Source: Bradyrhizobium sp. CCBAU 051011 | GTDB lineage: Bacteria; Pseudomonadota; Alphaproteobacteria; Rhizobiales; Xanthobacteraceae | Length of the DNA stretch: 64,000 nt | Reading direction: 5' to 3' | Assembly: GCF_009930815.1 (NCBI RefSeq) | Contig: NZ_CP022222.1 | Location: 1,034,501 to 1,098,500 of the forward strand | In this document: positions 15,378 through 23,610 of the stretch, piece by piece | How positions within the stretch are numbered: position 1 is the first letter of the stretch | Layout of the letters: every line of letters starts with the position of its first letter | The notes under the pieces: model-generated | Told to the model about the DNA's origin: nothing | The model's input: only the letters and a program-made list of their open reading frames with translations | Databases searched by the model: none | Made by a program: the position numbers and the translations under genes

Positions 15378-17990
15378 TCAATAATCCTTCAGCAGCCGCT
15401 CGATGTAGTCGAGTTCGATCTGCGGACGGGACGGATCGCCAAGGCGGCGGCGCAGTTCTTCCAGAATCCGGCGCACCCGCTGCACGTCGATCTCGCCGGG
15501 GATCTTCACCGTATAGTCGTCGGTGAATTCGTTGTTGCGCATCGGACGTCCGAGCGGATCGGTGGAGTTTTGCGCGCCCTGCTGGCGGCCCCTGGGGTTG
15601 CCGGGGCCGTCGCCCGGCTGATCGCCGTCGCCCTGCTGCATGGCCTCGGCAAGGCTCTGGGCGCCCTTGCGCAACGCATCCAGCGCGCGGCCCTGAGAGT
15701 CCACCGCGCCGTCGGCATTGCCCTCGCCGAGCCGGCCGGTAGCATCGCCCATGGCGTTATCGGCCTGATCGAGCCCGTCCTCGCCGTCGCCCTGCTCGCC
15801 GCCCTGGCCTTGCTGGCCCTGCCCCTGCTGGCCCTGCTGGCCGCGCTGGCCCGGGCCCATGCCGCGCTTGGCGAGCTCTTCCTGCAATTTCTTCAGCCGG
15901 TCGCGCAGGCCCTGCTGGTCCTGCTGCAGGTCGCCCATGCTCTGGTCGCCCTGCTTGCCGCGCATGCGGTCGCGCCTGGAATCCTGGCCCTGCTTGTAGG
16001 TCTTGTCGCGCAGTTGCTGCTGCTTGCGGATCATGTCGCCGAGCTCGTTCAGCGCCTGCTCCATGTCGTTGTCGCCGCCCTGGCCGGGCTGCGCCATCTG
16101 CAGGTTTTCCAGCATCTGCTGCAGCTGCTCAAGCAATTGCTTGGCGGCCTCCTTGTCGCCGGAACGCGACATCCGCTCCAGCCGGTCGAGCATGCTCTTG
16201 AGATCCTGCTGGCTCAGCATCTTGGTGTTGGGATCGAGCGGGCGCGCCAGTTGCTGCGGATTGTTGCGGAACTGCTCGGCGAGCTGGCGCAGGAAATTAT
16301 CCAGCGCGGCGCGCAGATTGTCCGTGAGCTTCTTGATCTCCTCGTCGGTGGCGCCGCGCTCCAGCGCCTGCTTGAGCGCCTCCTGGGCGGCGCGCAACGC
16401 CTTGTCGACATCGGTGATGTTGCCGTCCTCGATGGTCACCGCCAGCGCCCACAGGCTGGCGACGACCTCGCGCAGCGCGTCATCGGTGCGCGCCGCCTCG
16501 AGCTGGTGCTTAACACTGAAGAGACCGAGATAATGACCGGATTCGGGCGTGAACAGCTCCGGCGCGATCATCAGCGCGTCGAGCGCGGCATAAACTAGCG
16601 CGTTCTGGTTGGCGTCAAGCGCCAGGATGCGGCGCTGCTCGATCAGCGCACGCGCCAGAGGTTTGGTGAACAGCCGCTCCGGCAGCCGCATGTTGTGCGG
16701 CTCGCTCTTGCCCTCATTGCCGGCCTCGTCCTTGGCCGTGAGCGTCAGCGTCACATCGGCACCGGCGTATGGGTCTTCGCTGAGATCCTTCACCGTCTGA
16801 CCGACGCCGTTGCGCGTGCGCGCATTCGGCAGCACCAGCGCAAACTGCGGCGCATCGAACAGCGGCCGCCGCCCGGCATTGCCATCCTTCGCGTCCTTGT
16901 CCTTGGCCGCATCATCCTTGACCGCATTATCTTTGGCCGCATCCGGATTGCGGGCGGCAAATTGCGCGCGGGCTTCGGTGACGCCGTAATCGTCCTCCAG
17001 CTTGTAGGACATCTGCAGCGAGCCGCGGGCCTGGCGTTCCGGATCCTTGGCCAGTGAAATGCTCGGCGCACGGTCGGGCGTGGCCGCAAAGCGCCACAGC
17101 GGCTGGCCGGACGGCGCACGAACATGCGCGCTGCCGTCGCCTGTGATCTTGAAATGCCGTTCGTTGGTGCCCTTCGGCGCCTGCTCGCTCGGGGCGACCT
17201 CGGTCACACCGCCGCCGACCACGACGTCGATGGTGCCGCCGCTGGAGCGCACCAGGAGCGTGCTGCCTGATGGCACCGGCAACGGGGCTCCGCTATCAGG
17301 AGAAGCTGCATCCCGGTTGGCGGCGGACAGAATGACGGGCGGCTTGCCGGTATAGGGCGGCGGGGTCACCCAGGCATCGACCCGGACGTTGGCCGGCGCC
17401 AGCACGCCGTTCCAGTCGAACGCGGCGGCTATGCGCAGCGCGCGCTCGTCGCCGGCGGCGACATAGGCGGCCGCCAGCATCACCATGACCAGCGCGCGCA
17501 ACGCCCAGGGATCGTGGATCGGCAGCCGCGGCGAAGGTAGCCCGGCACGGATCCGCTTGATCGAGGCCAGCGTGCGCTCGCGCTGCTCGCGCCACAGCGC
17601 CTGCGCGATCGGATCCTTGGACTGAAGCGTATCGGTCAGCGCGGTCGCCGGGCGGTGGCGGATGCCGGTACCGCGGTCGAGCCGGCTCAAGCCCTCTTCG
17701 CGGCTTGGCCAGCGAAACCGCGCGAGCGGGAACAGCGCGGCCAAGCTCGCGAAGGCGAACAGGCCGATGCCGATCGCACGCGCCAGGAACGGCAGCGCCA
17801 GCCACAGCCCGGCCCAGGACGCCACCAGAAACAGTCCGACGACGCTCAGAAACCGGGCGAGGCCCGGCCAGGCGCGCTCCCACGCAATCGCATACTGAGC
17901 CCGTTGCAGGGCCTGCGTCAGTTGCAGCCGCGCGAGCGCGTCCGGCTCGCGCGCGGGTTTGGTGGGGTCGGGGGATGCGCCGCTCAACAA
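15378..17990 (-). CDS. TIGR02302/DUF4175-type large membrane protein
   Basis: This 870-residue protein has two adjacent TM segments near residues 40-85 (FLSVVGLFLVASWAGLWL, IGLFAFASLAALFPL) and another near 165-180. A large beta-rich extracytoplasmic region follows, and its C-terminal third is Gln/Gly-rich with helical repeats (LLEQLQQMLENLQ, then GQRGQQGQQGQGQQG around 690). This matches the alphaproteobacterial TIGR02302 family, whose function is unknown. The start is one of two adjacent TTG codons just after GGAGAGA; the second (17987) has better spacing. The Q/G tract is rich in CTGCTGG-type repeats at DNA level and may be slippage-prone. Confidence 0.78.
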   Translation of the reverse strand: MLSGASPDPTKPAREPDALARLQLTQALQRAQYAIAWERAWPGLARFLSVVGLFLVASWAGLWLALPFLARAIGIGLFAFASLAALFPLARFRWPSREEGLSRLDRGTGIRHRPATALTDTLQSKDPIAQALWREQRERTLASIKRIRAGLPSPRLPIHDPWALRALVMVMLAAAYVAAGDERALRIAAAFDWNGVLAPANVRVDAWVTPPPYTGKPPVILSAANRDAASPDSGAPLPVPSGSTLLVRSSGGTIDVVVGGGVTEVAPSEQAPKGTNERHFKITGDGSAHVRAPSGQPLWRFAATPDRAPSISLAKDPERQARGSLQMSYKLEDDYGVTEARAQFAARNPDAAKDNAVKDDAAKDKDAKDGNAGRRPLFDAPQFALVLPNARTRNGVGQTVKDLSEDPYAGADVTLTLTAKDEAGNEGKSEPHNMRLPERLFTKPLARALIEQRRILALDANQNALVYAALDALMIAPELFTPESGHYLGLFSVKHQLEAARTDDALREVVASLWALAVTIEDGNITDVDKALRAAQEALKQALERGATDEEIKKLTDNLRAALDNFLRQLAEQFRNNPQQLARPLDPNTKMLSQQDLKSMLDRLERMSRSGDKEAAKQLLEQLQQMLENLQMAQPGQGGDNDMEQALNELGDMIRKQQQLRDKTYKQGQDSRRDRMRGKQGDQSMGDLQQDQQGLRDRLKKLQEELAKRGMGPGQRGQQGQQGQGQQGQGGEQGDGEDGLDQADNAMGDATGRLGEGNADGAVDSQGRALDALRKGAQSLAEAMQQGDGDQPGDGPGNPRGRQQGAQNSTDPLGRPMRNNEFTDDYTVKIPGEIDVQRVRRILEELRRRLGDPSRPQIELDYIERLLKDY

Positions 17991-18149
17991 TCTCTCCGGG
18001 TTGCCGACACGTCAGCCTAGCACAACGGCGGCAATGAGGCACCTGTTCCGGGGGTAACCCACACCCGGAAATACGCATAACACGAAGGCGTGACTGCGGG
18101 CGCCCCACCCCCTAACGTGCGCCGAACCGTAAAAATACGAGGAAACGAC

Positions 18150-18530
18150 ATGGACCAGAAGACACACGACAAGGGCCTGGAAATTCGTAAAGCCGTGCTC
18201 GGCGAGGCCTATGTCAACAACGCCCTGAAGAATGCCGACAGCTTCAACAAGCCGTTTCAGGAACTCGTCACCGAATATTGCTGGGGCGCGGTGTGGGGAC
18301 GCGACGAACTGCCGCGCAAGACCCGCAGCATGCTCAATCTCGCCATGATCTCGATCCTGAACCGCCCGCACGAATTGAAGGCGCACATCAAGGGCGCGCT
18401 GACCAACGGCGTCAGCCGCGACGAGATCCGCGAGATATTCATGCAGGTTTCGATCTATGCCGGCATTCCGGCGGGCGTCGACAGCTTTCGCATCGCGCGC
18501 GAAGTGTTCGCTGAATTGGACAAGGCGTAA
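18150..18530 (+). CDS. Carboxymuconolactone decarboxylase family protein
   Basis: This 126-residue all-helical protein of the CMD/AhpD superfamily has YCWGAVWGRDELPRKTRSM followed by LNLAMISILNRPHELKAHI and IFMQVSIYAGIPAG. These blocks match PcaC-like gamma-carboxymuconolactone decarboxylases, which act in the protocatechuate branch of the beta-ketoadipate pathway. The CxxC of peroxidase-type AhpD is absent. The genes around it are not pca genes, so the substrate is uncertain. ATG 18150 has GAGGAAACGAC upstream. Confidence 0.82.
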   Translation: MDQKTHDKGLEIRKAVLGEAYVNNALKNADSFNKPFQELVTEYCWGAVWGRDELPRKTRSMLNLAMISILNRPHELKAHIKGALTNGVSRDEIREIFMQVSIYAGIPAGVDSFRIAREVFAELDKA

Positions 18531-18636
18531 GAGCGGTCGAATAACAACAAAACCGTTTCAACCGTCATTGCGAGCGAAGCGAAGCAATCCATAGTCCCGC
18601 AAGCCGAAGGGTGGATTGCTTCGCTTCGCTCGCAAT

Positions 18637-19687
18637 TGTGCATGTTCACTAATTCGCTGATTGGATCGCTCCTCTGGAGGACGATCCGATGCGCGACAAT
18701 AGCTACGACCGGACGATTGAACGCAACTATCTGCAGAAGTGGCGGTTTCTGATCCCGGAATATGAGGCGGTGAAGGCTGGTCGATCCCCGCTGTTCAAGC
18801 GGGTCGGCGACTTCTACCGCCATCACGGGACCTGCTCGCAGACCTTCCGCAAGTATTACAATCGCTATCTGCAGAGCGGTGAGGAAGCGGACCTGCTGCC
18901 GCGCCGGCGCGGGCCCAAATGGCGGGAACGGCGCGAGCCGGAAGGGATCGAGGCGGAGATCGTCGCCCACCGCAGGCGGGGGATGAACCGCTACGAGATT
19001 CATGCCGTCTTGCGTGAGAAGCGCGACACGGTACCTTCGCCCGTAACGATCTACCGGGTGCTGAGACGCTACCAGCTGAACCGCCGCACGGTGGCGATGC
19101 GTGAGGAGAAACGTCGCATTATCAAGGACAAGCTCGGGGAGCTGGGCCACGTCGATCTGCATCAATTGCCGCGCGATATGTTCCTCGCGCCACCCCCGGT
19201 CACGGCCTACATCATCAGCCTGATCGACAGCTGCTCGCGGCTGGCCTGGGCCGAGGTCCTGACGTCCAAGAAGGCGCTGCCGGTCATGTTCAAGACCCTG
19301 AAGATGATCAACACCCTCAACGTCACCTATGGGCTCGTCTTCCAGGAAATCCTGTCCGACAACGGCGCCGAGTTCGCCGCCCGCACCAAGCCGGACGAGC
19401 ATCCGTTCGAGGCCATGCTGCTCGAGCTTGGCATCAAACACCGCTACTCCAGGCCCTATCGACCGCAGACCAATGGCAAGGTCGAACGCTTCTGGCGCAC
19501 CCTCGACGAGGACGTTATCGAGGGCGCCACCTTCGACAATCTCGATCACTTTGCCAACGAACTGTTCGAGTACCTAATCTACTACAACAACCACAGGCCC
19601 CATCAGGCCTTGGCGGGGCAAACTCCCAAGGCCTTCGCCGCTACCAAGACCACTGCGATCCAATCAGCGAATTAGTGAACATCGACA
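18637..19687 (+). mobile_element. IS481-family insertion sequence, complete
   Basis: A 1051 bp element with a perfect 27 bp inverted repeat (18643-18669 against 19655-19681). This extends outward imperfectly to TGTGCA at the left end and TCGACA at the right, giving the 5'-TGT ends typical of IS481. Both ends are flanked by the 5 bp direct repeat GCAAT (18632-18636 and 19688-19692), a target-site duplication. It encodes one intact DDE transposase. Intact ends, TSD and gene suggest a fairly recent insertion. Confidence 0.93.
18689..19675 (+). CDS. IS481-family DDE transposase
   Basis: This 328-residue transposase has an N-terminal helix-turn-helix region (about residues 40-130) and an rve-type catalytic core. 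The core carries HVDLHQLP with the first Asp, LSDNGAEF with the second Asp and QTNGKVERFWRTL with the Glu. The C-terminal YNNHRPHQALAGQTP block is typical of the family. GGAGG lies just upstream of ATG 18689. The gene lies inside the 18637-19687 element and reads to within a few bases of the right inverted repeat. Confidence 0.95.
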   Translation: MRDNSYDRTIERNYLQKWRFLIPEYEAVKAGRSPLFKRVGDFYRHHGTCSQTFRKYYNRYLQSGEEADLLPRRRGPKWRERREPEGIEAEIVAHRRRGMNRYEIHAVLREKRDTVPSPVTIYRVLRRYQLNRRTVAMREEKRRIIKDKLGELGHVDLHQLPRDMFLAPPPVTAYIISLIDSCSRLAWAEVLTSKKALPVMFKTLKMINTLNVTYGLVFQEILSDNGAEFAARTKPDEHPFEAMLLELGIKHRYSRPYRPQTNGKVERFWRTLDEDVIEGATFDNLDHFANELFEYLIYYNNHRPHQALAGQTPKAFAATKTTAIQSAN

Positions 19688-19712
19688 GCAATGACGAATT
19701 CGGGGAGACACC

Positions 19713-20621
19713 ATGGAAATCGGATTCATCGGCCTCGGGAAGATGGGCTTCCCGATGGCCCGCCGCCTGATCGAAGCCAAGCACCAACTCACCGTGTTCG
19801 ATACTCGGAAGGAGGCCGTCGACAAGCTCGTCGCGCTCGGCGCGCAGGCGGCATCATCGCCCAAGGATATTGCCGACCGCTGCGAGACCGTGCTGGCCAG
19901 CCTGCCGTCGCTGCAGGCTTCGCTCGAGGTCGCGACCGGCGCGGGCGGCGTGATCGACGGCAAGCGCGTCAAGCGATTTGTCGACCTCTCCACCGTTGGC
20001 TCGCAGATGGCAACGAAAATTCACGGGCTGCTGGCCAAGCGAAACATCGTGCAGATCGACAGCCCCGTGAGCGGCGGCGTCGGCGGCGCCGAGAAGGGAA
20101 CGCTCGCCGTGATGGTCTCCGGCCCGCGCGCCGATTGCGAGACGGTGAAGGGCGCGCTCGACGTGATCGGAAAAGTGTTCTTCATCGGCGAGAAACCGGG
20201 CTCGGCACAGACCATGAAGCTCGCCAACAATTTCCTGTCGGCGACCGCCATGGTCGCAACATCAGAAGCCGTGGTGATGGGCGTCAAGGCGGGGCTCGAT
20301 CCGGCCGTGATGATCGACGTCATCAACGCCGGTTCCGGACTCAACACCGCGAGCCGCGACAAGTTTCCGCGCTCGGTCTTGCCGCGCAGCTTCGATTTTG
20401 GCTTCGCCACGGGGCTGATGGTCAAGGACGTGCGGCTTGCGCTGGACGAGATGAAATCGCTGGGGCTGTCGATGGAAGTCGCCGAGGCGGTCGGCCGGCT
20501 CTGGGAAGTCATCATCCGCGACGAGGGTGCAGAGTCGGATTTCACCGCGGCGATCAAGCCGATCGAAAAGGCGGCGGGCGTCGTAGTGGGTGGCGCAAAA
20601 GGTGGCCCCGCGGCGAGCTAA
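19713..20621 (+). CDS. 3-hydroxyisobutyrate dehydrogenase-family oxidoreductase
   Basis: This 302-residue beta-hydroxyacid dehydrogenase has the Rossmann motif GFIGLGKMGFPMA at residues 4-16, the substrate loop DSPVSGGVGGAEKGTL near 115, the catalytic Lys in MKLANNFL near 172, and the cofactor-side KDVRLALDEM block. The family oxidises 3-hydroxyisobutyrate, tartronate semialdehyde and similar acids with NAD(P). The exact substrate is not readable. It lies downstream of the CMD-like gene, from which the IS481 insertion now separates it, so the two may once have been cotranscribed. GGGGAGACACC precedes the ATG. Confidence 0.88.
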   Translation: MEIGFIGLGKMGFPMARRLIEAKHQLTVFDTRKEAVDKLVALGAQAASSPKDIADRCETVLASLPSLQASLEVATGAGGVIDGKRVKRFVDLSTVGSQMATKIHGLLAKRNIVQIDSPVSGGVGGAEKGTLAVMVSGPRADCETVKGALDVIGKVFFIGEKPGSAQTMKLANNFLSATAMVATSEAVVMGVKAGLDPAVMIDVINAGSGLNTASRDKFPRSVLPRSFDFGFATGLMVKDVRLALDEMKSLGLSMEVAEAVGRLWEVIIRDEGAESDFTAAIKPIEKAAGVVVGGAKGGPAAS

Positions 20622-20793
20622 CGAGGACGGCCGGTCCATCTGCTGGCGCGTGCCGGACAGCGGTGCGGTGCGCGGCTGGCGGTCCTTGAGCATTTGCGCA
20701 GTTCCAGGTTGGCAAGTCCGGCCGAATGGCGTTACGTTCCGAATCTGCTTGGGTAGAAGTTGGCGTTGACCCCGTCGACCAGTTGGGACGCGC

Positions 20794-22299
20794 ATGACGT
20801 CTCGTTGCGTAAATCCGACGTGCAAGCAAAAGCGGCTGCGGCCTGCATATCTTGCCGTTATGGGTCTGGCCGTACTGATCGCGGCGCGGAACGATGCCTC
20901 CGCCAGAAGCGGACAGAGCGAACGACCGATCGAGTCGGTTCAGTCGCGCAGCGCCGGCGAGCCGACCATGGCCATCGTTTCGCTTCGCACCCAGCGGATC
21001 ACCGTCTACGATTCCAAGGGATGGATCCTGCGGGCGCCGGTATCGAGCGGCACCAAGGGACGCGAGACGCCCGCAGGCATCTTCAGCGTCATCCAGAAGG
21101 TCGAGGAGCATTATTCGAACCTGTATGACGACGCCTTCATGCCGCACATGCAACGCATCACCTGGTCGGGCATCGCACTCCATGGCGGCGTCCTGCCGGG
21201 GCGTCCGGCGTCCCATGGCTGTATCCGGCTGCCCTTCAACTTCGCCGAACACCTGTTCGGCGAGACTATGATGGGCATGCGGGTGATCGTGGCGCCAACC
21301 GATGTGGCGCCAATTGAACTCGCCCATCCGCTTCTGTTCCAACCCAAGCCGGATGCCGCCGCCTTGGCCGCCGCCCGCACCGCAGAGGCGCAAGAGGCCA
21401 CGAGGAAAGCAGCCGAGGCACGAACGGCCGCCGCGATGGCCTTGCGTGAGGCCACGCAGGCCAGAGCACCGGTTCGCACGGCGGAAAATCTGAGGCGCAT
21501 CGCCGAGGCGCAATTGGCAGCCGTCGAAACTAGACTCGGCTCTGGCATCTCGGCGGAGGCAAAGGAGCAGGCTGAGGACGCCAAGGCGCAGGCCGTTGCC
21601 AAAATCGCTGAACTGCAGCTGCAATGGGACGTCGCCAACGTAAATCTGCAACTGAGGCTCGATGCCGTCACGTCCGCGCGTGAAGCCGCCGCGGCGGCGG
21701 AGAGCGCGCGCGTCACGGCCGCCGAGGCGGCGCGCCAGGTCGCACACGAACTCCAGCCGATATCGGTGGCGATCAGCCGCAAGACCCAGCGGCTTTATGT
21801 CCGTCAGGCGTTCAAGCCCATCCTTGAAAGTCCGGTCACGATCGCAGACCCGGATCGCCCAATCGGCACGCATGTCTTTACCGCCATCGAGCGCGCGACC
21901 GACGATGCTAAGTTGCGATGGAACGTCGTCTCATTGCGCGGGGGACCTGCGCTGAGTGGCACTGTTGAGGTAGGCAGCCGGGCGCACGGAAGTAGTGCTC
22001 GCGGCGTTGAGCCGGAGCAGCCGAATCCGGATAGCGCAAAGGCCGCGCTCGACCGCATCGCCATTCCGCAGGACGTACTGGATCGCATCGGCAGCATTAC
22101 GCCGCGATCTTCCCTGATCGTCACGGACGAGGCGCTGAGTTCGGAAACCGGCAAGGGAACGGAATTCGTGGTGCTGTTGAGCGGCGAGCCGCAAGGCGGC
22201 ATCAAGAAGCGGCGTCGCAGCCCGGGAAACGACTTCCGCTATGCATACCCTCGCAGCTTTCAAATGTGGCGCTCGCCTATCGGTTTTCCTACCTGGTGA
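20794..22299 (+). CDS. L,D-transpeptidase (YkuD) with degenerate second copy, paralogue 1
   Basis: This 501-residue protein has an N-terminal hydrophobic export segment (PAYLAVMGLAVLIAA). The catalytic YkuD domain spans about residues 55-175, with His130 and Cys143 in HGG...SHGCIRLP. L,D-transpeptidases form 3-3 crosslinks or attach proteins to peptidoglycan. An Ala/Glu-rich coiled-coil region (about 190-320) follows. The C-terminal region repeats the early YkuD pattern (AISRKTQRLYV, PIGTHVFTA) but lacks the SHGC motif, so it looks like a dead second domain. A close paralogue is encoded at 23528-25105 on the other strand. Confidence 0.88.
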   Translation: MTSRCVNPTCKQKRLRPAYLAVMGLAVLIAARNDASARSGQSERPIESVQSRSAGEPTMAIVSLRTQRITVYDSKGWILRAPVSSGTKGRETPAGIFSVIQKVEEHYSNLYDDAFMPHMQRITWSGIALHGGVLPGRPASHGCIRLPFNFAEHLFGETMMGMRVIVAPTDVAPIELAHPLLFQPKPDAAALAAARTAEAQEATRKAAEARTAAAMALREATQARAPVRTAENLRRIAEAQLAAVETRLGSGISAEAKEQAEDAKAQAVAKIAELQLQWDVANVNLQLRLDAVTSAREAAAAAESARVTAAEAARQVAHELQPISVAISRKTQRLYVRQAFKPILESPVTIADPDRPIGTHVFTAIERATDDAKLRWNVVSLRGGPALSGTVEVGSRAHGSSARGVEPEQPNPDSAKAALDRIAIPQDVLDRIGSITPRSSLIVTDEALSSETGKGTEFVVLLSGEPQGGIKKRRRSPGNDFRYAYPRSFQMWRSPIGFPTW

Positions 22300-22358
22300 G
22301 TCACTCCTCGCAAGCTAGTCCGCTTGACTGCTCAAGTCGGGAACTATTCGCCCGAAAC

Positions 22359-23117
22359 TCAGCGACGGCCGAGCGTTGCGGCCTCATCACCCCCGCGAAC
22401 CGCCTTCGCCAATGCGGCTTCGTTGGACCGCACGAACAGGAAGCGGGACGCTACTGGTATTTCCGCGTCAGCGCTGCCATCTCGGCCGATCAAGACTAAT
22501 CCCGCTCCGCCGTTGGCCACCGCCAAAATGACAGGGTCGCCCTTCCACGTTTTGATCGGGTCCATTGCGACGAGAAATTCACCCATCGGCTGGTCGAAAT
22601 ATTGCAGCCTCAGCTGCGGAGCGACCTCTGCCGCCGCAAGTCCGAAACCCAATTGTCGAGCGCGCGCATAAACGTCCGCCAGCCGCACAGTATCGGTCTG
22701 AAAGCCGAGTTCGGCGGCCGACACCGCAAATAGCTCCACGTTTGTTTTCGTCCTGCCGACGTTAAAGGCCGGCCGAGCGAGAATTTCCTCCGCCGAGCTG
22801 CCGATGCCGCAGCCTGCCGCGTCCAACGCGTTAAGCAGGGCAAAGGAATTTGCAAACGTTCCGACTGTAATCGTCCTCCACACCGGAACCGTGAAGGCCG
22901 ATTTGAGTGGAGCCCGCGGCGTATTGGAGGGAGCTACTTTGAGCGTCAAGCGGTTCTGCAGAACGGCTCGCGCCGTGCATTGAGCACTGGCTTCGCTCGC
23001 GAGCATGACGATGCATGCGGTGGAGAGCATCGCAATCAAAGCACTGCCACTTCGTCTCCGCATCGACCGATGCGGTATGGCGCGGTAACCGCTTTCCTTG
23101 CCAGCAGTTCGGTCCAT
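22359..23117 (-). CDS. Secreted protein of an uncharacterised AEV-PQLRLQY family
   Basis: This 252-residue protein has a signal peptide (SALIAMLSTACIVMLASEASA) and a C-terminal domain of about 170 residues. That domain shows WRTITVGTF...LNALDAAGCGI, then ELFAVSAAELGF, VYARARQLGFGLAAAEVAPQ, LRLQYFDQPMGE and a final FLFVRS. From memory these blocks recur in a large set of short hypothetical proteins from many environmental bacteria, normally without a signal peptide. I know no function. ATG 23063 is an alternative start that would give a tidier signal peptide. It sits between two L,D-transpeptidase paralogues, which hints at an envelope role. Confidence 0.72.
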   Translation of the reverse strand: MDRTAGKESGYRAIPHRSMRRRSGSALIAMLSTACIVMLASEASAQCTARAVLQNRLTLKVAPSNTPRAPLKSAFTVPVWRTITVGTFANSFALLNALDAAGCGIGSSAEEILARPAFNVGRTKTNVELFAVSAAELGFQTDTVRLADVYARARQLGFGLAAAEVAPQLRLQYFDQPMGEFLVAMDPIKTWKGDPVILAVANGGAGLVLIGRDGSADAEIPVASRFLFVRSNEAALAKAVRGGDEAATLGRR

Positions 23118-23527
23118 AGCGACCTACTTGCGAATGGAATTGCGTGCCAATGCAATCCGGCAACTGCTTAGTACGATCCGCCCGTTCAGAGCGGGTAAGC
23201 CTGCCATTCAAAATTGGCGTCCGGTCTCACTACCCGCGTTTTCGAACGACCGGGTTAAGACCAGCGCGCCGCTTTCAAAGCCACCGCGGAACCGACGCGA
23301 TATCGGATCAAAGGATATTGCGGTGGCGCTCTGCGGTATGTGAATTGGCTTACATCGCTCAAAACGTTTCCGTGAGGAGAAGCGGACCAGGGCACCGGGA
23401 TGTTCGATTTCCGCCAATGACCGAAGCGGACTTGTGGCTGTCCTGATTGACGTCCGCTGTTTGGGATAGTGCAGACCGGGGTCAATGCCCCTGAGCTGCT
23501 ATGCGGCCTGACTTGGCGTACCGCGTC
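23118..23527. other. 410 bp without a recognised gene
   Basis: The stretch between the AEV-PQLRLQY gene and the second L,D-transpeptidase has short ORFs on both strands, but none with a convincing start, domain or codon pattern. It contains a run around 23410-23440 (cgccaatgaccgaagcggac) that resembles dispersed non-coding sequence common in this group. No clear promoter or terminator was seen. Confidence 0.5.
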
Positions 23528-23610
23528 TCACCACCGGCCCGGTTGCATCGGATAGCCCGGTTGCATCGGATAGTCTTGTTGCGCCGGATAGCCCCGTTGC
23601 GCCGGATAAT
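23528..23610. repeat. Tandem 18 bp-type repeats in the transpeptidase tail
   Basis: The 3' end of the gene consists of four or five imperfect copies of an ~18 bp unit (ccggttgcatcggatag, cttgttgcgccggatag and similar). They encode the Tyr-Pro-x-Gln repeats of the protein tail. Unit number may vary between strains. Confidence 0.7.

Larger units (their letters stand above)
18564..19695. repeat. Dispersed palindromic repeat, copy C, split by IS481
   Basis: A shorter, nearly symmetric version of the gtcattgcgag...ctcgcaatgac palindrome occupies 18564-18636 and resumes at 19688-19695. Joining the flanks across the insertion, with one copy of GCAAT, restores cgctcgcaatgacg exactly as in the other copies. 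The intact element would be about 75 bp. Confidence 0.85.

Noticed and set aside
22266..22671. Two small plus-strand ORFs after the first L,D-transpeptidase
   Set aside because: They lie antisense to the secreted AEV-PQLRLQY gene and show no domain or start signal.
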